From assembly GCA_900541965.1 (NCBI GenBank), contig UQLN01000003.1:62001-126000 (forward strand): 64,000 nt of DNA. The letters run 5' to 3'. The stretch is from an uncultured Parabacteroides sp. GTDB taxonomy: Bacteria; Bacteroidota; Bacteroidia; Bacteroidales; Tannerellaceae. The notes below the pieces were generated by a model that worked only from the letters and a program-made list of their open reading frames with translations, searched no databases and was not told the DNA's origin. A program made the translations under genes and the position numbers. This document shows positions 52,808 through 59,837 of this stretch, piece by piece; the first letter of the stretch is position 1, and the number at the start of each line of letters is the position of its first letter.

Positions 52808-52939
52808 TTAATTCCGCTTGTTCCTTTTTAATAACTCATGCAGTAACATGAGAAATATGAAAACAGGCAATAAGGGAGCCAACAGGGCAGCACCAAAATA
52901 CAAGGCTACAACAATCAATATTGGATATAACACATACAT
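52808..52939 (-). CDS. Small membrane protein with a strong Shine-Dalgarno site
   Basis: 43 residues: MYVLYPILIVVALYFGAALL, then APLLPVFIFLMLLHELLKRN, KRN. Two hydrophobic helices with a proline turn and a basic end. The ATG is preceded at the correct distance by AAAAGGAGGTACG, a perfect Shine-Dalgarno sequence, which is rare in this phylum. Followed by a terminator. Confidence 0.65.
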   Translation of the reverse strand: MYVLYPILIVVALYFGAALLAPLLPVFIFLMLLHELLKRNKRN

Positions 52940-52953
52940 ATCGTACCTCCTTT

Positions 52954-53406
52954 TCAAATTTTTCCTTCATCTGCATAACTGAAATATCCTTCATCTGATA
53001 TGATAAGATGGTCATCCAATCTTATATTCAAGAGTTGGGAGGCTTTCTTTAGCTGTTCTGTTAATTTATTGTCCTGCCTACTTGGTGTCAAACATCCAGA
53101 GGGATGGTTATGAGCCAACACAATGGCAGAAGCATTTCCTAATATGGCTGCTTGCAGTATGATTCGTATATCAGCAGATGTTTCATCAATTCCACCTTCT
53201 GAAATCGAACATACGCCTAATACTTTCCTAGCCCTGCTTAATAAAATAACTTTCATACTCTCTTTATACTGTATTGTTTCAGTATCAAAGACAGATAAAA
53301 ACAACTTGTATGCTTCTTTAGAGGAATAAACCGTTTCCCTTTCAGATGCCTTAATCTTTGTTTGATAAGTGAGCTTAACTTCACAAACTTTCAATTTTTC
53401 TTCCAT
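52954..53406 (-). CDS. RadC-like JAB-domain protein
   Basis: 150 residues from the ATG at 53406 (MEEKLKVCEVKLTYQTKIKA); an upstream ATG at 53490 is possible. The JAB/MPN metal site is complete: LAHNHPSGCLTPSRQD gives HxHPSG...D, with an upstream Glu. RadC-like proteins (DUF2466) ride on many mobile elements; a repair function is doubtful, and the biochemical role is unknown. The small membrane protein gene follows 14 bases downstream. Confidence 0.86.
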   Translation of the reverse strand: MEEKLKVCEVKLTYQTKIKASERETVYSSKEAYKLFLSVFDTETIQYKESMKVILLSRARKVLGVCSISEGGIDETSADIRIILQAAILGNASAIVLAHNHPSGCLTPSRQDNKLTEQLKKASQLLNIRLDDHLIISDEGYFSYADEGKI

Positions 53407-53490
53407 TGTAGTATTATTTTTTGTATTTGTATCTGCATGTTGAGGTGTATTTCCTTTTTTAATCTGTTCATCAATAAAGGATTGAACCAT

Positions 53491-53860
53491 CTAAAAGGAT
53501 ATAGCCAGTTTGTGAGGTGTATTCTTCCCTTTTATGTATGCTATACATTTCTTTATTCTGAAACTGGATGGCAGACCAGAAAAAGTAAGAAACAATTAAG
53601 ACAATCTGAGGGATATGTTATGCCTAAATGCTTTGCTTTCCCTATTGATGGGTTAGGGGGGAATAAATTAGACATGAATCAACCGCGGATAATATACATA
53701 TAGTGGCTGTTAAGGGATATTTTTCAACTACAGGCATGCTTCTAGTCTGTATTCCTGATTATAAAGGATTCATTTTTTCTTCATCACTGGAATGAGTACC
53801 TTTGTGTATTATTAAAAATTAAACGATTATAATAATTGAAATACAAACAGACATATAAAA
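53491..53860. other. Intergenic region before the Dam-like gene
   Basis: No convincing gene on either strand. Its right part carries a -7 box TACCTTTG (53797-53804). Confidence 0.4.
53785..53815 (+). promoter_or_regulatory. Promoter module ahead of the Dam-like gene
   Basis: TACCTTTG (53797-53804) is a consensus -7 box. The context GGAATGAGTACCTTTGTGTAT recurs almost unchanged ahead of the next gene (54330-54355), with GGAATGGGATACCTTTG, which suggests shared control. Confidence 0.55.
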
Positions 53861-54301
53861 ATGAATGCAGAAGTTTTATTTTCTAGTAAAGACACATGTT
53901 GAGAAACTCCTCAAGAGTTGTTCGATTCATTAAATAGTGAATTTCATTTCACTTTAGATCCCTGCTGTGTTCCCCAAACGGCAAAATGTAAAAAATATTA
54001 TACATCAATTGAAAATGGATTACTACAAGATTGAAGCCAAGACATTGTATTTGTAAATCCCCCTTATGGAAAGGAAATTAAAGACTGGATAAAGAAAAGC
54101 AGTGATGAAGCTAAAAAAGGAGCAACAGTTGTATTACTGATTCCTGCAAGAACTGACACTAAATATTTCCATGATTATATTTATGGTAAAGCAGAAATAA
54201 GATTTATTAAAGGAAGAGTAAAATTCTTACAAAATGGTGAGACTAAAAATACTGCACCATTCCCTTCCATGATTGTTGTTTTTCGTCCACTTCCAAATTA
54301 A
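53861..54301 (+). pseudogene. Dam-like DNA adenine methyltransferase gene with two in-frame TGA codons
   Basis: 147 codons. The frame reads like a phage-type DNA N6-adenine methyltransferase: ETPQELFDSLNSEFHFTLDP, then the catalytic DPPY-type motif as NPPYGKEIKDWIKKS, and a C-terminal LIPARTDTKYFHDYIY. There is no frameshift, but codons 14 and 58 (53900-53902, 54032-54034) are TGA. Both fall at positions where the family has a conserved tryptophan (normally D-x-W-x-TP and GLxQDW). Neighbouring genes use TGA as stop, so I call it a pseudogene. Two G-to-A changes at Trp codons explain it, but transfer from a source that reads TGA as Trp is also possible. Confidence 0.75.
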
Positions 54302-54329
54302 TAAAACTCCATACTATAATCAAAAAACA

Positions 54330-54360
54330 GGAATGGGATACCTTTGTGTATCTTTTAAAT
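54330..54360 (+). promoter_or_regulatory. Second copy of the promoter module
   Basis: TACCTTTG at 54339-54346 in a context nearly identical to that at 53785-53815. Confidence 0.5.
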
Positions 54361-54447
54361 GGATATTGATTTTAAGTACTCTATATCACCAGAGATATCA
54401 ATATATTGCCAGATACGAATTTCTTAATTAATACGTTTTTCTCAAAA

Positions 54448-54603
54448 ATGGTGCTGTATACACAAACTAACCAAATCTATTCAAACAGGCTGGAATGCAA
54501 AAAAGCATTGAAGATAAACTGTTCTCAATACAAAAAAATGATGAAGTTGGGAGTTCTGATTCCGATAAATAAAGAAGATGCAAATCCCAAAGGACAAAAG
54601 TAG
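54448..54603 (+). CDS. Small protein, possibly DNA binding
   Basis: 51 residues from the ATG at 54448: basic, with a helix-turn-helix-like pattern (CKKALKINCSQYKKMMKLGV). A frame from 54359 (MDIDFKYSISPEIS) stops at 54427 and may be the former N-terminus, lost by a frameshift. It is next to iteron-like repeats and a winged-helix gene, so a role in copy control or replication is conceivable but unproven. Confidence 0.4.
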   Translation: MVLYTQTNQIYSNRLECKKALKINCSQYKKMMKLGVLIPINKEDANPKGQK

Positions 54604-54648
54604 GTGGTTTAATTTTTTCCAGAGGGTGGTTTATTTTTTTCACCACCA
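54602..54648. repeat. Iteron-like direct repeats with an inverted half-copy
   Basis: GGTGGTTTAATTTTTT at about 54603-54618 and GGTGGTTTATTTTTTT at about 54625-54640 lie 22 bases apart (two helical turns), and the inverted half CACCACC follows. An AT-rich stretch and the palindrome CTTTCGAAAG (near 54698) lie before the winged-helix gene. It resembles a binding site array for the protein encoded next. Confidence 0.5.
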
Positions 54649-54758
54649 TACTAAATACTTATATAATAAATACTTAATTATAGATTTTCAGCTTTCTTTC
54701 GAAAGCGAAAATATTCAATCTCGCAGATATGAAATTTTTTGTTTTAATAATTCTTTCT

Positions 54759-55592
54759 ATGAGTTATCGCATAATTTCAAAAGAATCACTTTTAAAATTA
54801 AATTATAAAGAGGCTTATGTGTTTTGTTGCATAGTTTTAAATTCAGAGATTAATGATAATATATACATTTCTCATATAAGAGAAGAGATTTTGGCACAAA
54901 TGGCAGAATGTTCAGGAAGAACAATATCTAAATATATCAATAAATTCAAAAAACTGAAATTGTTAAATATTGATACCCAGAAGATAAAAGGAGAAAAAGG
55001 AATATTCAATCGAAATACTTATTTGATTAACAAACCTGTAGATAACTGGTTTAGACTGGAATATAATTTTTTACAAGAAGATATTCCTTACGAACTCAAA
55101 GGATATCTACTTTTATTGAAATGTATTGGATTAAAGGGTAGTAACACCTTTTTATATAGCCTTAATGAAGTACATGAACGGAAGTTACTTAATGTTGGCT
55201 TGAACAAGATCAAAGAATTAACTGCTTTGGGTATTTCTTCTGGTGTAATTCAAAAAGCAAAAACGGGATATACAGTGACAGACAGATATATTTATGAAGA
55301 TCTACCTTATAAAAAAGGTGATGAGGTCTCAGAATCATATCTGATGAATTATTATAATGCCATTGTTTCCTATTGTAAGAAATTCCAAATCAAGCCACCA
55401 AAATATGATAAGTTTTTGATGAAAGATATTTTCTATAACTGCCCTAGTATCGATTTATTTATAGATAAAATGAATAACAAGAATTTTCCCAAGCAACAAA
55501 TATACAGTTTGGAGTATTTTATTAAAACGTTCAATTTTAAATATTCAGAAAGAAAAACCAATGAAAAAACAGAAGATATTATTATGTTTTAA
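54759..55592 (+). CDS. Winged-helix protein, candidate replication initiator
   Basis: 277 residues from the ATG at 54759 (MSYRIISKESLLKLNYKEAY); an in-frame ATG at 54729 would add a hydrophobic stretch that makes little sense. The first 90 residues form a winged helix-turn-helix (ILAQMAECSGRTISKYINKF), like the N-terminal parts of plasmid Rep or DnaD-like proteins. A second helical segment (about 120-180) may be a second wing, as in Rep proteins with two such domains. The repeats directly upstream support a replication or regulatory role. Inferred only. Confidence 0.6.
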   Translation: MSYRIISKESLLKLNYKEAYVFCCIVLNSEINDNIYISHIREEILAQMAECSGRTISKYINKFKKLKLLNIDTQKIKGEKGIFNRNTYLINKPVDNWFRLEYNFLQEDIPYELKGYLLLLKCIGLKGSNTFLYSLNEVHERKLLNVGLNKIKELTALGISSGVIQKAKTGYTVTDRYIYEDLPYKKGDEVSESYLMNYYNAIVSYCKKFQIKPPKYDKFLMKDIFYNCPSIDLFIDKMNNKNFPKQQIYSLEYFIKTFNFKYSERKTNEKTEDIIMF

Positions 55593-55617
55593 TTTTACCT
55601 AGATAAAAATTGTGTGT

Positions 55618-55653
55618 AATGGATGCTTTGAGAAATCAAGGTATCCATTTTTT
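55618..55653 (+). terminator. Terminator after the winged-helix gene
   Basis: AATGGAT / ATCCATT stem followed by seven T. Confidence 0.75.
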
Positions 55654-55725
55654 TGTTTATACCATTTAAAGAGAATATACCCGATTGAGTTGGTATCTTC
55701 TTCTTTAGATGGTTATAAATGAAAG

Positions 55726-55753
55726 AATCCTTTAGCCAAACGACCAAAGGATT
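55726..55753 (-). terminator. Hairpin downstream of the serine recombinase gene
   Basis: AATCCTTT / AAAGGATT stem with a 12-base loop; on the minus strand it comes about 150 bases after the recombinase stop. The rest of 55593-55899 has no coding frame. Confidence 0.5.
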
Positions 55754-55899
55754 AATTTTCAAAGTAGGGGATTCATTCTTTTTCAGACCTATACAATATT
55801 GTGAATAAGACCTGAAATATTAATTATATTTTATAGAACTTATAGTGTTGTTAGCAGGGAATAGACTTTACAAGAGCAATAATAGTATTGTACACTATC

Positions 55900-57639
55900 C
55901 TATTCTTCTTTGTCTATTTTACTAACATATCCATATCTATCCATGATATTCCACATTTCATCAAAACTATATCTGCCAAATATCTCTGTATCAAACAAAT
56001 TATTATTATTGTTAGTTACTTCAAAATCAGGGATTTTTACATTTATATTCATACCCTTTAAGAGCGGATTATTTTTGAATGGATTGCAAAACGTAATGAC
56101 ATCATTATTAAAAATACAATATTTATTAATTATGCGTTGTGTATTTATCAGTATATTATATGTAATATCCATCTTTAAATTAACTTGCAATAACTTTTTA
56201 AAACTTCCATATCCATAAATTAAAACATTATCTATTAAATCATTACAGATTTGTTTTTTTTCTTCTTGTGATAAATCTATCGTTTCATTTAACACAGAAT
56301 AATCAAACTTTTCATCTATTTTTCTCTGTAACAAGAAATTTGTAGCTCTCAATTCTTCCAGCATATTATTCTTTCTGATTTTCTCAGAATCCAAACTTCG
56401 CTTTTGTTGAGCAAACTCTTCATCTGAAAGTAAACCTTTTATTGCAAATTTCACTAAATTCTCAGACTGATTATCTAATAGCTTCAAATCTTTTTCAATA
56501 TTCATTATAGAGATATTATTTTCAACCACCTCTTTCCTATACTTTTCTTTCTCTGCTAGACACTTTTCTTTAAATTGCTCATATTTATATATATCCTGTA
56601 TCGCTCTCCACACTAAATTATCCGCAATGTAAGCCTTTATAGAACCATTCTTACATCCTATTCTTTGATTAACATTTGCTCTTAAATCACCATCTCTATA
56701 CTCTCTTTGCTTATTGTTATTACCTAACACATAAAACCTATCACACCTACCACATTTTAACAAACCTCTAAGAATACAAATAATATTTCGACTTTTATCT
56801 TGTTGACTTCTATTAGCCTTAGCCGTCTTTCTACATTCATCAAATAATTCTTTACTTATAATAGACGGAGTATCAAAATAGCTAACCTTTATTTCTGCTG
56901 GAGAATTAGAAGTGGCTTTCTTTACTATAGTACTCCTTTTACCCTTTCCATAATATACTGTATTATTCAATATTTGGCTTATAGTACCTTTAACCCAAAC
57001 AATATTTGTTCTTCCACTTTTTAGAGGCACAGCTTCTGCATTAAACATATCTGCTATATATTGAGTATCCTTACCTTCTCTATAAAGTTCAAACACCCTT
57101 TTTACATATCTAGCTTCATTTTCTTTTATATAAAGATGCTTATGCCTTAGTTCGTAACCAAACGGAGCAATGTTAGTATAAGAATTTCCTTTCAACAATG
57201 CCGCTTCTTTCCCGGACTTCATTTTAGCCTTTAAGTTTTCTGCATCCATTTGAGCAAACACTCCTAATAGATACAGATACATCCCAGTCAAAGCATTCAA
57301 AGAACCATCTTCATCTAATGTAATAATATTTTTATCTTTGAAATGTAAGCAAATTCCCTTGTCTGCAAATTCATTTATAAGATTAATGAAATCTATTGCC
57401 CTTCTTGATAGCCTCGTTATATCCCAAATAAAAATCTTATCTACCTCTTTATTAGTCAGCTTTCTCATTTCTGTTAACTGTTCCCTAGTATCCATTTTAA
57501 GTACAGCAGACTTTTTTTCTTCAAAGACATACTTCACTTCATATCCAAAAGCAGATGCCATCTGCCTCAATTCGACTTCTTGCCTGTCATAATTTTGATC
57601 AGATGTTGATACTCTCAAATAAATAGCAGCTTTTTTCAT
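55900..57639 (-). CDS. Large serine recombinase (integrase of the element)
   Basis: 579 residues. Resolvase-type catalytic domain (1-150): YLRVSTSDQNYDRQEVELRQ holds the nucleophile Ser11, followed by IFIWDITRLSRRAIDFINLI (arginine pair), and GVFAQMDAENLKAKMKSGKE. Next comes a recombinase domain (about 160-270: PFGYELRHKHLYIKENEARY, TISQILNNTVYYGKG), a zinc-ribbon region (LLKCGRCDRFYVLG ... IGCKNGSI) and a coiled-coil (about 350-420), as in phage-type large serine integrases. It is at the right end of the element and reads away from the att site 75 bases off, the usual place for the integrase gene. Its promoter lies within the element. Confidence 0.95.
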   Translation of the reverse strand: MKKAAIYLRVSTSDQNYDRQEVELRQMASAFGYEVKYVFEEKKSAVLKMDTREQLTEMRKLTNKEVDKIFIWDITRLSRRAIDFINLINEFADKGICLHFKDKNIITLDEDGSLNALTGMYLYLLGVFAQMDAENLKAKMKSGKEAALLKGNSYTNIAPFGYELRHKHLYIKENEARYVKRVFELYREGKDTQYIADMFNAEAVPLKSGRTNIVWVKGTISQILNNTVYYGKGKRSTIVKKATSNSPAEIKVSYFDTPSIISKELFDECRKTAKANRSQQDKSRNIICILRGLLKCGRCDRFYVLGNNNKQREYRDGDLRANVNQRIGCKNGSIKAYIADNLVWRAIQDIYKYEQFKEKCLAEKEKYRKEVVENNISIMNIEKDLKLLDNQSENLVKFAIKGLLSDEEFAQQKRSLDSEKIRKNNMLEELRATNFLLQRKIDEKFDYSVLNETIDLSQEEKKQICNDLIDNVLIYGYGSFKKLLQVNLKMDITYNILINTQRIINKYCIFNNDVITFCNPFKNNPLLKGMNINVKIPDFEVTNNNNNLFDTEIFGRYSFDEMWNIMDRYGYVSKIDKEE

Positions 57640-57661
57640 CTCTTACGTATTATTGTTTATG

Positions 57662-57669
57662 CAAATATA
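57662..57669 (-). promoter_or_regulatory. -7 promoter box for the serine recombinase gene
   Basis: Minus strand TATATTTG, exact match to TAnnTTTG, 22 bases before the ATG and 40 bases from the right junction, hence kept with the element on excision. Confidence 0.6.
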
Positions 57670-57707
57670 AATATTTCCATAAAATAAGTACAATAATATT
57701 TAATCAT

Positions 57708-58037
57708 AAAAAAAGTAAATGCGACTATTTGCTTTCCGATGCGCCGACGGCCGAAATGATGGCGGAAGTAGAACGGAAAGTGAATGAAGTAATCGACCGT
57801 CACCTTCCGGTTACTATTGAATTTATGCCGTTGGAGCAGGCTGGTGAGATTGTCGATTTAAGTAAACTTCCGGACGATGTAAGCGAAACACTCCGTATCG
57901 TACGTATAGGCGATTATGATGCTTGTGCCTGCATCGGCACACATGTAAGCAATACTTCTGAAATCGGTCATTTTAAAATGCTTACCTACGATTATACGGA
58001 AGGACGGTTACGTTTACGTTTCAAACTAACCGAATAA
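57708..58037 (+). pseudogene. AlaX-like gene, 3' fragment
   Basis: Starting with the A-run at 57708 the frame gives KKSKCDYLLSDAPTAEMMAE, then VDLSKLPDDVSETLRIV, CACIGTHVSNTSEIG (second zinc motif CxxxH) and ends RFKLTE. It lacks the first zinc motif, which is in the fragment at 42817. No promoter serves it now: the neighbouring recombinase gene reads the other way. A TTG start at 57729 is possible but unlikely to matter. Excision of the element would rebuild the full gene. Confidence 0.9.
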
Positions 58038-58057
58038 AATCCTGATAAATATCGATG

Positions 58058-58100
58058 AATGAGCCAATCCCCAGATAAATGCAAGGAGATTGGCTCATTT
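58058..58100. terminator. Terminator after the AlaX-like gene
   Basis: AATGAGCCAATC / GATTGGCTCATTT stem. It serves both the host gene end and the convergent ABC operon. Confidence 0.8.
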
Positions 58101-58143
58101 AATAAAGCAGCCATATGTCAGTGGCATAGTGTCCTTTTATAGC

Positions 58144-59100
58144 TTACCTCGACCGCACTTCTTTCCTCATAAAAGAAATATACGACAAAGCAAAACATAC
58201 TACAGTTGCAGCAATCAATCCGGTCAATTGGGGCCAGACCACCAAAAGACTTTGCCCTAAAGGTAACGGGCTTGGTATCGCACCATGTACTTGCTCCATT
58301 GTCAACGGCCCGATGCTCCGTACGGAAGGCATCAACAAAGTCATGGTTGCTTCACTAAAAAGTTCACTCGGTGCAAATCGCAGTAGCCCCAACATAAACC
58401 GCTGATATGCTATCACCTGGTAATCGGAAGCCCAAGCCGAAGGAGCCAACGCTTTCCCGACCAGATTGATAATCATATTATAAAATACACTAAGGAACAG
58501 CCATATGGCTACACATGCTAAAGCAGAAGTCGCCGCCTGCTTGAAACGTATGGAAAAGAAGATGGACAGGCTCAACCAAAAAGCTACATAAAAAAGGCTC
58601 ACAAGGAGGAAACAGACAATGCGTATAAATTCTTCTGCCGTAGGTGGAATACCTATCGCAATCAAACCGAATCCCATTACCAGGAAACCCAGGACAAACA
58701 ACATCATGCCAATCACAATCAGGGCGGCCATAAATTTTGCATTAATCAAATAATCCCGGTGAATGGGTTGGGATAAGATACGGCTCAATGTACCTCTATT
58801 CTGTTCTGAATTGATTGCGTCGAACCCTAAAGAAATTCCAAGCAAAGGTCCCAGAAAACTGATAAATACGACAAATGACGGCAATGTCCCGTCAGAGACA
58901 GTAAACAGTTTCAGAAATAGAAAAGCGCCATCCGGATCATTAGGCTTTATGGCATCGCGGATATTTGTTAGAGCCGTATACAACGACCCCATACATGTCA
59001 ACGCTATGATAGCAATCAGGATAATAAAACGCCAACTTCTCACATAATCGGAGATTTCTTTGTTGACAATAACCCAGAAAGGATGATTTGTGTTACTCAT
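58144..59100 (-). CDS. ABC-2 type transporter permease
   Basis: 318 residues with six membrane helices and the ABC-2 pattern: a first helix SWRFIILIAIIALTCMGSLY, a large loop (about 50-90), ISLGFDAINSEQNRGTLSRI (the conserved E-x-x-x-G-T-L of ABC-2/NatB permeases) and a last helix near the C-terminus. Third gene of the operon NEW3 protein-ATPase-permease; only 2 bases separate it from the ATPase gene. Confidence 0.9.
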   Translation of the reverse strand: MSNTNHPFWVIVNKEISDYVRSWRFIILIAIIALTCMGSLYTALTNIRDAIKPNDPDGAFLFLKLFTVSDGTLPSFVVFISFLGPLLGISLGFDAINSEQNRGTLSRILSQPIHRDYLINAKFMAALIVIGMMLFVLGFLVMGFGLIAIGIPPTAEEFIRIVCFLLVSLFYVAFWLSLSIFFSIRFKQAATSALACVAIWLFLSVFYNMIINLVGKALAPSAWASDYQVIAYQRFMLGLLRFAPSELFSEATMTLLMPSVRSIGPLTMEQVHGAIPSPLPLGQSLLVVWPQLTGLIAATVVCFALSYISFMRKEVRSR

Positions 59101-59102
59101 AA

Positions 59103-59834
59103 CTACCCCCTCCCCCCGAAATATTGATTATAAATATCGTCAAGTCCATGTTCCGCTTTATGTAAAGCCGAAAGTTCTATCTGGGTCAGAAGCCTGCCAT
59201 TCCCAAACAAGCCGACCCGGTCGCAAACTTGTTGAACCTGATGCAGATGGTGGGAAGAGAAAAGGACTGTCAAACCTTCCTCATGGCTCAACTGCAAAAT
59301 TAAATTCATGAACTCCTGTACACCGGCCGGATCGATTCCCGAGGTCGGTTCATCCAGAATAATCACTTCGGGATCCTTTATTAATACATCAGCTAAACCT
59401 AAACGCTGGCGCATCCCCTTAGAATATTTTCCGGATTTTTTATTTGCTTCTCCCAATATACCAACCCGGTCGAGTAATTGTTCGGCTTTCACGCATGCTT
59501 TTTTTCCGGAAATACCATTCAAAGCCGCTGTATAAAGCAGATTTTCCAATCCTGTCATATCCTCATAGAAACCAACATCTTCCGGCAGATATCCGACTTT
59601 CCGTTTTACTTCTATCGGATGAGTTGTAGAATCGATGCCACATACTTTTACAGAGCCGGATGTCGGTTCCGTCAAACCCAACATCATTAATATGGTAGTA
59701 GATTTTCCTGCTCCGTTAGGCCCCAGTAACCCGAATATTTCACCTTTTCGAATAGTCAGGTTCAGCTCATTAACAGCTGTGAAATTCCCATATTTTTTTG
59801 TCAAACCGGTAAGTTCGATCACAAACTGGCACAT
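59103..59834 (-). CDS. ABC transporter ATP-binding protein
   Basis: 243 residues. Walker A is GLLGPNGAGKSTTILMMLGL, signature YSKGMRQRLGLADVLIKDPE, Walker B VIILDEPTSGIDP, and the switch His is in LFSSHHLHQV. It is of the NatA/gliding-type class that pairs with ABC-2 permeases. Start lies 3 bases from the end of the NEW3 gene, so all three are translated together. Confidence 0.95.
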   Translation of the reverse strand: MCQFVIELTGLTKKYGNFTAVNELNLTIRKGEIFGLLGPNGAGKSTTILMMLGLTEPTSGSVKVCGIDSTTHPIEVKRKVGYLPEDVGFYEDMTGLENLLYTAALNGISGKKACVKAEQLLDRVGILGEANKKSGKYSKGMRQRLGLADVLIKDPEVIILDEPTSGIDPAGVQEFMNLILQLSHEEGLTVLFSSHHLHQVQQVCDRVGLFGNGRLLTQIELSALHKAEHGLDDIYNQYFGGRG

Positions 59835-59837
59835 GAG

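Larger units (their letters stand above)
42952..57714. mobile_element. Serine-recombinase element integrated in an AlaX-like gene
   Basis: About 14.8 kb, more AT-rich than the flanks. Left junction reads ...GAAAGG-AAA-GTTTAA; right junction reads ...ATCAT-AAAAAAA-GTAAATGCG. Only A's are shared, so the exact crossover within the A-run cannot be fixed, as expected for a large serine recombinase with a short core. Fusing the flanks after GAAAGG with the right A-run restores the host frame. Contents from left: intact AlaX-like copy, DUF5131, ParB-like, unknown protein, exported-protein operon, tyrosine recombinase, small membrane protein, RadC-like, Dam-like, small gene, winged-helix protein and large serine recombinase. 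No relaxase, coupling protein, mating-pair genes, capsid or terminase is visible, so it is a non-conjugative integrative element or satellite. Confidence 0.88.

Noticed and set aside
53362..53703. 113-residue plus-strand frame
   Set aside because: Mostly antisense to the RadC-like gene, with a composition that follows from it.
42952..57714. Element as a conjugative transposon
   Set aside because: No Tra, relaxase, coupling protein or TetQ/Rte-type regulation genes are visible in its 14.8 kb. It may be mobilised by others, but nothing in the sequence shows how.
42952..57714. TGA read as tryptophan throughout the element
   Set aside because: The genes at 47709 and elsewhere end in TGA, one of them in an ATGA overlap with the next start, and Trp codons in the recombinase are TGG. 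Recoding, if any, was a property of the source of the Dam-like gene.
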